Positions 34,479 through 40,717 of a stretch of DNA of 64,000 nucleotides are shown piece by piece. The DNA is from an uncultured Collinsella sp. GTDB taxonomy: Bacteria > Actinomycetota > Coriobacteriia > Coriobacteriales > Coriobacteriaceae. The stretch is from NCBI GenBank assembly GCA_959023295.1, contig CAUFBM010000004.1, forward strand, positions 66,012-130,011, written 5' to 3'. The first letter of the stretch is position 1, and the number at the start of each line of letters is the position of its first letter. Under the pieces are notes generated by a model. The model was not told where the DNA came from, made no database searches, and saw only the letters and a list, made by a program, of their open reading frames with translations. The translations under genes were made by a program, and so were the position numbers.

Positions 34479-34590
34479 GTTCCGGCGTTTTACCAAACGC
34501 CGGAACCCCTCGACGCTGCGCGCCGCCCAGAGCGACAATTTGTCATTCAAAAGGCAAGGCATGACCAGAAGGTCTATACCTTGCCTTTTT
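34479..34590 (+). terminator. Two successive hairpins after the 2-hydroxyacid dehydrogenase
   Basis: GTTCCGGCGTTT (34479-34490) pairs with AAACGCCGGAAC (34495-34506) but has no T-run. AAAAGGCAAGG (34549-34559) pairs with CCTTGCCTTTTT (34579-34590) and ends in five T, a good intrinsic terminator. Bases 34591-34680 show nothing. Confidence 0.7.
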
Positions 34591-34680
34591 CATGCCAACT
34601 TGTTCGCCCTGACATCGCTCGCTGACGCTTGCTCAACCTGCGGTGTCTTAACAATTCTGTCCAGCTGTTGGCATTGCGAC

Positions 34681-34730
34681 ATTTGCCCGGATAAAACCTG
34701 CCAAAATGAACCTGTCCCTTTTTGGTAGGT
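34681..34730. repeat. 50-nt dispersed repeat, copy 3
   Basis: ATTTGCCCGGATAAAACC then CTGCCAAAATGAACCTGTCC and TTTTTGGTAGGT: one base differs from the core of the other copies. Direct orientation relative to copy 2. Bases 34731-34838 show no clear gene. Confidence 0.8.
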
Positions 34731-34838
34731 TTGGCGCAATGGAGTCAGGTTGGCTTGCGCCATACCGATAGTTCTGTCTGCGACACTCTCGCCAAAGTGA
34801 TATCAAACATACATCTAGCGTTTTCGACACTTCGCTTA

Positions 34839-35021
34839 TTAGAGCCAGTCCGTCTCCTCGTCATAGCGGTCCGAATAGGCGTTACGCTTGAGTTCTTCAG
34901 CACTCGTTGGTCGCGCCTTGGAAACGTCGACCCCTGACTCATGGCAAGCGGCGACGAACAGCTGTAAACCCCGATCAATAAGCTGAGCCCCACGCTCGGC
35001 CTTCATTTCTTCGGCTCGCAT
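34839..35021 (-). CDS. Small 60-aa hydrophilic protein coupled to the M18 aminopeptidase gene
   Basis: The ATG follows the aminopeptidase stop codon without any gap (TAA directly followed by ATG), which favours translational coupling. The product is charged and helical (MRAEEMKAERGAQLIDRGLQ, later SAEELKRNAYSDRYDEETDW) with no membrane span. I do not recognise it; the C-terminal part is reminiscent of small antitoxin-like helices but no toxin gene is adjacent. The sequence here is slightly less GC-rich than the aminopeptidase gene. It could be spurious. Confidence 0.45.
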   Translation of the reverse strand: MRAEEMKAERGAQLIDRGLQLFVAACHESGVDVSKARPTSAEELKRNAYSDRYDEETDWL

Positions 35022-36407
35022 TTAGAGCTCAACGCTTTCGGCTCCGTTGATGGTTAGGTTTCGCTCGTAGAAGGCGGTGAGGGCGCGGATGGCGTACATC
35101 ACGTCGCGCACACCGCCGGTCTCGTAGCTCGAGTGCATGGCAAGCTGCGGCAGGCCCACGTCCACAGCATGCATGCTCGCCTGCATATTGGACAGATTGC
35201 CGAGCGTGGAGCCGCCGGCCATATCGCTCTTGTTGGCGAAGGCCTGCGTGGGCACGTCGGCGTCATCGCAGATGGCCTGGAACACCGCGCGGCTAAAGGC
35301 ATCGGTGCAATAGTGCTGGTTGGCTGCCTCCTTGATGACGATACCGCCGTTGAGCACCACCTGGTTGCGGGCGTCGCACTTCTCGGCGTGGTTGGGGTGC
35401 ACGGCATGTGCATTGTCGCAACTTACAAGCATCGAGGCAGCAAGTGCACGATGGTACGACTCGTCGTCAAAGCCCAGCGAGCCGTTAATGCGGCGCAGTG
35501 CATCGGCCAAGAACGTCGACATGGCGCCTTGCTTGGTCTCGGAGCCAACCTCCTCGTTATCAAAGCAGCAAAAGACCGAAACGTCGTGCGCATTCTCGGC
35601 ACCCAAAAATGCCTGCAGCGAGGTGTAGGCGCAGGCCAGGTCATCGAGCTTGGGCGTCGAGATAAACTCGTCAGCCCAGCCCCAAATGCGCGCATCCTGA
35701 CGATTGACCAGGAACAGATCGCGGCCCAGAATCTGCTCGGGCTCAACGTCCAGCTCTTCGGCGATCAGGGCATCGAAGTCGCCCTGCTTAAGATCACCGG
35801 CGCTGATGAGCGGGCACAGATCGACGGCGCGATTGGGAGCAAAGCCCTCGTTAACGCCGCGGTTCATATGGATAGCAAGACTCGGAACGATAGCGACCTC
35901 GCGCTCGGTGGCAAGCAGGCGGCTCTCGATACGGTCGCCCTCGCGCACCAGCACGCGGCCCGCGAGCGCCAGCGGGCGATCGAACCAGGTGTAGTCGATC
36001 ATGCCGCCGTAGGCCTCGGTGTTCAAGCGCAGCGTCTCGCCCGCACCGTCAAGCTCGGGCACGGCCTTGACCTTAAACGTCGGTGAATCGCTGTGCGATG
36101 CCGTGAGCTGAAAATGATAGTCACCGGCAACGCCGTCCTCGCCCCACGTCGCGGCCAGGTCCTCGCCCACCTTAAAGGCAACAACGCTCGAGGTGTTGCG
36201 CTGCGTGTAATAACGCCCGCCCGGCTCGATGTCCCACGCCGCATTCTCGGGCAGGTAGGTAAAGCCCGCCTCGTCGAGCTCGGCCATAATGGTCGCCGCC
36301 GTATGGAACATGCTGGGGCATGCCTCGATAAAGTCGATAAGGTCGTTGGCGGCCTCGATATCGTCGGCCGTCACGTGCGCGCGCTCGGGCATTTCCTGAT
36401 CCGTCAT
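35022..36407 (-). CDS. M18 family aminopeptidase
   Basis: 461 aa from ATG 36407 (AAAGGGGAGAGC upstream). Di-zinc peptidase: HFQLTASHSDSPTFKVK supplies the first metal His, KLDDLACAYTSL the bridging Asp, FCCFDNEEVGSETKQGA the catalytic Glu pair, ISCDN-like LVSCDNAHAVHPNH another Asp, and LAMHSSYETGGVRD the last His. It trims N-terminal residues, typically acidic or neutral, in the cytosol. A 60-aa gene is fused head to tail after its stop. Confidence 0.93.
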   Translation of the reverse strand: MTDQEMPERAHVTADDIEAANDLIDFIEACPSMFHTAATIMAELDEAGFTYLPENAAWDIEPGGRYYTQRNTSSVVAFKVGEDLAATWGEDGVAGDYHFQLTASHSDSPTFKVKAVPELDGAGETLRLNTEAYGGMIDYTWFDRPLALAGRVLVREGDRIESRLLATEREVAIVPSLAIHMNRGVNEGFAPNRAVDLCPLISAGDLKQGDFDALIAEELDVEPEQILGRDLFLVNRQDARIWGWADEFISTPKLDDLACAYTSLQAFLGAENAHDVSVFCCFDNEEVGSETKQGAMSTFLADALRRINGSLGFDDESYHRALAASMLVSCDNAHAVHPNHAEKCDARNQVVLNGGIVIKEAANQHYCTDAFSRAVFQAICDDADVPTQAFANKSDMAGGSTLGNLSNMQASMHAVDVGLPQLAMHSSYETGGVRDVMYAIRALTAFYERNLTINGAESVEL

Positions 36408-36568
36408 GCTCTCCCCTTTCGCTGGGTTGATGGTCCCCTCCAGCATACCCCGCCACGCCAGCCCCGCACTCTTCATTCCATGTTTAATCCCGCGCCGCTC
36501 ACCAAGTTGAGCCATCATGCCCGCACTCCTTTTGCGACAATTACGCTAACAGGACGAGAGGAGCCGTC

Positions 36569-37654
36569 ATGAAGCCACGTAACATTGCCATCGCCTGCGG
36601 TGTCGCGGGAGTCGCCGTCGGCCTTGCCGCTGCCGCCGGTATCGTTTACCGCAAGCAAATCAAGTCCGCCGCGTCGCTCAAACGCCTGACCGGCTACGCG
36701 GATGGCTATGATCTGTACGCAATCGACATCGCCTACGACTACGATCTTGATCGCATCATCGCCGCTGGCGTGCGCGACGACCAGGCCTACATCGATGCCG
36801 TGGTGGCGCAGGTGTTGCCCGGCGTGTCGGCACATGTCCAGGCGCCCCAGTTTGCCTGTAGCGCTTTTGTCGCCGTGGATGCCGAAGGCCGCGTGCGCAC
36901 CGGTCGCAATTACGACTTTAAGGACGACACCTCGGCGCTGCTGGTGCGCAATCACCCACGCGACGGCTATGCCTCCATCGGGTTTGCCGCCCTTAACAAC
37001 CTGGGCGATAACACTCCGCTTGACTCCGTCGGCGGACGCGCCGCCGCACTCATGGGCCCGTTTGCCCAGCTCGACGGTGTTAACGAATGCGGCGTGTCCA
37101 TTGCCGTACTCACTCTGGATTCCAAGCCCTGTGACCAGGACACGCAACGCCCCGTCATCAATACCTCGCTCGCCATCCGTCTGGTGCTCGACCGTGCCGC
37201 CACCACGCAAGAAGCTGTCGACCTGCTTTCCGCCTACGACATGCACGCCATGGCAGGACGCGATTACCACTTCTTTATCAACGACGCCGCCGGTGACGCG
37301 CGCGTAGTAGAGTGGGATCCGCGCGATCCGGACCGTGCTTTCAAAGCGACTCCCGTACGCCAGGTTACGAACTTCTACGCCTGCTATGGCGACGAAGTGC
37401 TGCCCAACCAAAAGAATGACGAGCTGGGCCATGGTAAAGAGCGCGCCGTCGCAATCGCCGATGTCCTCGACGCCCATGCCGGCGCCCAGGACGAGGCAGT
37501 CGCTTGGAAGGCCCTTCGCGCCGCAGCCCAAGAGCCCAATCCGGAAGACATCACCAGCAATACGCAATGGTCGGTCGTCTTTGACAATACCGAACCCGCC
37601 GCCGCTATTACGCTGCGCCGCCACTGGGGCAACGTCGATGCCTTCGCACTGTAA
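36569..37654 (+). CDS. Choloylglycine hydrolase-like linear amide C-N hydrolase, membrane-anchored
   Basis: 361 aa. Residues 1-27 form a membrane anchor (NIAIACGVAGVAVGLAAAAG). The Ntn-hydrolase core begins FACSAFVAVDAEGRVRTGRN with the candidate catalytic Cys near residue 96, then YDFKDDTSALLV. Bile-salt hydrolases and penicillin V acylases belong to this superfamily, but here the Cys is internal behind an anchor rather than at the N-terminus, so it would need removal of the leader to act as an N-terminal nucleophile. Substrate unknown. Divergent from the M18 gene. Confidence 0.78.
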   Translation: MKPRNIAIACGVAGVAVGLAAAAGIVYRKQIKSAASLKRLTGYADGYDLYAIDIAYDYDLDRIIAAGVRDDQAYIDAVVAQVLPGVSAHVQAPQFACSAFVAVDAEGRVRTGRNYDFKDDTSALLVRNHPRDGYASIGFAALNNLGDNTPLDSVGGRAAALMGPFAQLDGVNECGVSIAVLTLDSKPCDQDTQRPVINTSLAIRLVLDRAATTQEAVDLLSAYDMHAMAGRDYHFFINDAAGDARVVEWDPRDPDRAFKATPVRQVTNFYACYGDEVLPNQKNDELGHGKERAVAIADVLDAHAGAQDEAVAWKALRAAAQEPNPEDITSNTQWSVVFDNTEPAAAITLRRHWGNVDAFAL

Positions 37655-37720
37655 GGAGCCAGGCCCGTCGACCTTACGTTCCCTGACGTTGCTTACATTT
37701 CCATACGCTTGGGCTAACAC

Positions 37721-37756
37721 GTTTTACCCCCGTATCAACAGTGTGCGGGGGTAAAC
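37721..37756. other. Strong hairpin in the leader of the phosphofructokinase gene
   Basis: GTTTTACCCCCG (37721-37732) pairs with CGGGGGTAAAC (37746-37756). It lies about 40 bases before the pfk start codon and may end transcription from the amidase gene or act in the pfk leader. Confidence 0.6.
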
Positions 37757-37793
37757 TTATGCGCATGTTATAACTTGCCCGGAAGGATTCATC

Positions 37794-38873
37794 ATGCTCA
37801 GGATCGGTCTTCTTACCAGTGGCGGCGACTGTCAGGCGCTCAACGCCACCATGCGCGGCATCGTCAAAACGCTTATGACCAATAGCGAAGAACCTATCGA
37901 GATCTATGGTTTTGAGGACGGCTACCAGGGCCTTATCTACAGCAGGTTCCGCGTCATGACGCCCGCCGATTTTAGCGGAATCCTCACCCGCGGCGGCACC
38001 ATCCTGGGCACGAGCCGCACGCCGTTCAAGCGTCTGGATACCCCCGAGGCCGATGGTGTCGAGAAGGTGCCGGCGATGGTCCACACCTATCACAAGCTGC
38101 AGCTCGACTGCCTGTTTATGCTGGGCGGTAACGGCTCCACCAAGACCGCCAACCGCCTGCGCGAAGAGGGCCTCAACGTTATCGCCCTGCCCAAGACCAT
38201 CGATAACGACACATGGGGCACCGAGCTGACGTTTGGCTTTACGAGCGCCATCGACGTCGCCACCAAGTGCATCGACGACATCCACACTACCGCCTCGAGC
38301 CACGGCCGCGTGTTTGTCATCGAGATCATGGGCCACAAGGTTGGCTGGATCCCGCTGTACGCCGGCGTCGCGGGCGGCGCGGATGTCATCTTGATTCCCG
38401 AGATCCCCTACGACATGGATAACGTCATCAAGACCATCGAGCATCGCATGGAAACCGGCAGCCGCTTTACGATTGTAGCCGTCGCCGAGGGCGCTATCTC
38501 CAAGGAGGACGCGGCGCTGTCCAAGAAGGAGTACAAGAAAAAGCTCGCCGAGCGCACGAGCCCGTCGATCGTCTACGACATCGCCAAGGAGATCGAGGCC
38601 AAGACCGGTCGCGAGACCCGCGTCGCCATCCCCGGCCACACGCAGCGCGGCGGCCAGCCCGACGCCCAGGACCGCATCTTTGCGACCCAGTGCGGCGTCG
38701 AGGCGGCTCTCGGCTGCCTACGCGGCGAGTTTGGCTACATGATTGCCCTGCGTGACGGCAAGATGTGCCACATGCCGCTCGAGGATGTCGCCGGCAAGCT
38801 CAAGTATGTCGATCCCCAGAGCGACCTGGTACGCGAGGCCAAGGCGTTGGGCATCAGCTTCGGCGACGAATAG
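37794..38873 (+). CDS. pfkA: 6-phosphofructokinase
   Basis: 359 aa. Phosphorylates fructose 6-phosphate, the committed step of glycolysis. Motifs: LTSGGDCQALNATMRG, LGTSRTPF, LGGNGSTKTANRL, PKTIDNDTWGTE (catalytic Asp), EIMGHKVGW and GHTQRGGQPDAQDR. The position equivalent to E. coli Gly104 is Gly and that of Gly124 is Lys, the Gly/Lys combination of the mixed clade that includes ATP-using enzymes; the GGDGS Asp is Asn. ATP use is more likely than pyrophosphate, but not certain. Start ATG follows GGAAGG. Confidence 0.92.
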   Translation: MLRIGLLTSGGDCQALNATMRGIVKTLMTNSEEPIEIYGFEDGYQGLIYSRFRVMTPADFSGILTRGGTILGTSRTPFKRLDTPEADGVEKVPAMVHTYHKLQLDCLFMLGGNGSTKTANRLREEGLNVIALPKTIDNDTWGTELTFGFTSAIDVATKCIDDIHTTASSHGRVFVIEIMGHKVGWIPLYAGVAGGADVILIPEIPYDMDNVIKTIEHRMETGSRFTIVAVAEGAISKEDAALSKKEYKKKLAERTSPSIVYDIAKEIEAKTGRETRVAIPGHTQRGGQPDAQDRIFATQCGVEAALGCLRGEFGYMIALRDGKMCHMPLEDVAGKLKYVDPQSDLVREAKALGISFGDE

Positions 38874-38899
38874 CCTCGGCCGAAATCTATCCCATCGGG

Positions 38900-38990
38900 C
38901 CCTCCGACCCCGCCCGACGTATTTCGATTTGGCTCCTCCCTTGACTCCGTCAAAGGTCGCCAATCGAAATCGTCGGGCGGGGTCGGAGGG
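38900..38990. repeat. Long hairpin with 20-bp outer stem
   Basis: CCCTCCGACCCCGCCCGACG (38900-38919) pairs with 38971-38990, continuing through ATTTCGATT (38921-38929) with AATCGAAAT (38962-38970), and an apical TTGAC/GTCAA. It lies just after pfkA and may end its transcription. Confidence 0.75.
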
Positions 38991-39052
38991 TCCTGCGTTT
39001 ACATACTCGCCGAGGTTATTCGTCTTCTTGCTGCGGGTGCCTGGTCTGAAAT

Positions 39053-39123
39053 TAAGTTGCGGTGAAATAGTTCCTGCATAGCCCGCAAATGGCTGAAACT
39101 AGGAACTATTCCACCGCAACTTA
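39053..39123. repeat. TTGCGGTG palindrome family, copy 1
   Basis: Arms of 23 bases (39053-39075; 39101-39123) with one mismatch; core AGTTGCGGTG and TAGTTCCT. Other copies at 40277-40345 and 54651-54717. Confidence 0.8.
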
Positions 39124-39191
39124 CTGAGTGGGAGCTCTTGGCTGCTACCTGCACTGACATTTGTCCTGAAATGGCTGGTCGTTAGGGGTTG

Positions 39192-39254
39192 CTACCGGTA
39201 GTTGCGGTAGGGTTTGAGCAGATTCTAACTAGAAATGGTGGTCGCTACCGGTTG
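39192..39254. promoter_or_regulatory. CTACCGGT direct repeats, candidate operators of the HTH gene
   Basis: CTACCGGTAG (39192-39201, a perfect palindrome) and CTACCGGTTG (39245-39254) share GCTACCGGT and lie 53-115 bases before the HTH-membrane gene. Autoregulation is a guess from symmetry and location. Confidence 0.35.
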
Positions 39255-39306
39255 TTCTCGGCATACTCGGCTCATTCGATTCGACCATCAAACGAAAGGA
39301 ACCACC

Positions 39307-40227
39307 ATGGATCTTGCGATGGCACAGCGCCTCGTCGATCGCCGTAAAGCTGCCGGGCTTTCTCAGGAGGCGCTTGCTGCCCAGCTGGGCGTAAGCCGCC
39401 AGGCTGTTAGTAAATGGGAGCGCAGCGAGTCCTCACCCGATACCGATAACCTCATTGCGCTCGCCGCGCTGTATGGCGTGTCGTTGGACAAGCTGCTATA
39501 TGGGGAGGCGACCAACGATGCCGACGGCCCGGAGGACGGTAGCGCCGACACCGAGACGGCGGATGTGGCTGACGAGGCTGAGGATTCTGCCGAGCACGCC
39601 GATTGCGGTGACAAACCACTTGTCGATATTTCCCTCGCGCGCGGTATCCACGTCATTGATCCCAATAAAGGCGAGGAAGTCCATGTTGGTTGGAGCGGCA
39701 TCCATGTGACCAACGAGCGCAAGGGCGAAGAGGTGCATGTGGGGCCGGGCGGCGTGCATATCGATACGCTTGAGGACGATGGACATAGCGTGCGTACCAA
39801 TGACGACGGCACCGTCACCATCGACGGCGAGACGTTTTCCAGCTGGAAGGAAGCACACGACAAGCTCGACCATCATGGCAAGCATTTCCACACCAAGGTC
39901 GGACGTGCATGGAACAAATTCCCCTTCCCCGCACTTGTCACTCTCGCCTATCTGGTGCTCGGCATTGTCTACGGCACATGGGGCATGGGGCTTTTCCTCG
40001 TCTTTTTGGTTCCCGTCTACTACGCGATTGGTGACTTTATCGATCGACGCCATTTGTCAAAGCTCACTGAATGCGTCTATTCAGCAGCCGCCATCGCTTG
40101 GTTCCTCTACATGTGGCTCTGTTTGGGACAGCCCCATCCTGCATGGATCATCCTCATCACGATTCCCATCGTAAAGGCGCTCATGCGCTGGTGTCGCAAA
40201 CAATGGAAGTGCCGCAAACAGGCCTAA
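39307..40227 (+). CDS. HTH (XRE) regulator with C-terminal membrane domain
   Basis: 306 aa from ATG 39307. Residues 1-65 form a Cro/C1-type HTH (KAAGLSQEALAAQLGVSRQA, VSKWERSESSPDTDNLIALA). An acidic linker follows, then a short repeated motif GEEVHVGWSGIHV and GEEVHVGPGGVHI, and three or so membrane spans at the C-terminus (FPALVTLAYLVLGIVYG; GLFLVFLVPVYYAIGDF; YSAAAIAWFLYMW). DNA-binding domain tethered to the membrane is known for other one-component regulators. The target is unknown; possible operators lie upstream. Confidence 0.8.
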   Translation: MDLAMAQRLVDRRKAAGLSQEALAAQLGVSRQAVSKWERSESSPDTDNLIALAALYGVSLDKLLYGEATNDADGPEDGSADTETADVADEAEDSAEHADCGDKPLVDISLARGIHVIDPNKGEEVHVGWSGIHVTNERKGEEVHVGPGGVHIDTLEDDGHSVRTNDDGTVTIDGETFSSWKEAHDKLDHHGKHFHTKVGRAWNKFPFPALVTLAYLVLGIVYGTWGMGLFLVFLVPVYYAIGDFIDRRHLSKLTECVYSAAAIAWFLYMWLCLGQPHPAWIILITIPIVKALMRWCRKQWKCRKQA

Positions 40228-40276
40228 ACCGCCCCAACCAGCCAGCGCCACTCATCCGACACCGCCCGCCCCTTCC

Positions 40277-40345
40277 AAGTTGCGGTGATATAGGGACTGT
40301 TTTGAGGCTCCAAAGCGCCAAACAGTCCCTATATCACCGCAACTT
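40277..40345. repeat. TTGCGGTG palindrome family, copy 2
   Basis: Perfect 26-bp arms (40277-40302; 40320-40345) around a 17-base loop. The first ten bases AAGTTGCGGT match copies 1 and 3, while the inner stem (TATAGGGACTG) differs yet stays paired. Confidence 0.85.
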
Positions 40346-40407
40346 ACAAACAACTGGGCCAGTTCCGGCACGGAGATTAGCATTGAGCTGACCACGCGCC
40401 AAGAAAA

Positions 40408-40547
40408 GGGCCTATTTACTACGTTTAACTCGAGAGAGCCGACCATACCTGCCTTTTTCGAAAATCGACAGGCCTTCTACCTGCGGTTTTATTTTTCGTT
40501 TCCCCGGCATGGTTGAGAGTATCCAATTAAACGTAGTAGATAGGCCC
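40408..40547. repeat. Nested long inverted repeat (AAAACCGCAGG family, copy 2)
   Basis: Outer arms 40408-40428 and 40527-40547 (20 Watson-Crick pairs and one G-T). Inside, ACCAT/ATGGT and CTC/GAG pair, and on the minus strand the sequence AATAAAACCGCAGGTA occurs as in 3376-3506. Fills much of the 489-base gap 40228-40716; 40346-40407 and 40548-40636 show nothing else. Confidence 0.75.
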
Positions 40548-40638
40548 GTTTTGTGGCATACGACCCATTCAATCCCAATCTCGAAGGCTAAAGAGAGCCT
40601 CTCATCCACGCCTGCGAGCAGAAGATAGCAAAGCAACA

Positions 40639-40671
40639 AACGCCGGGCCACCTAATGGTTGTCCGGCGTTT
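40639..40671 (-). terminator. Hairpin after the FtsX-like gene
   Basis: AAACGCCGG (40639-40647) pairs with CCGGCGTTT (40663-40671). On the minus strand the GCGTTT arm ends the stem with a short T-run, as expected for termination of the FtsX/ATPase operon. Confidence 0.55.
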
Positions 40672-40717
40672 GCCCAGATAAAACCTGCCAAAATAAACCT
40701 GTCCCTTTTTGGCAGGC
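40668..40717. repeat. 50-nt dispersed repeat, copy 4
   Basis: Same element as 19971-20020, overlapping the terminator at its left end and touching the stop codon of the FtsX-like gene at its right end. Copy 5, in inverted orientation, lies on the other side of the two-gene ABC module. Confidence 0.8.
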
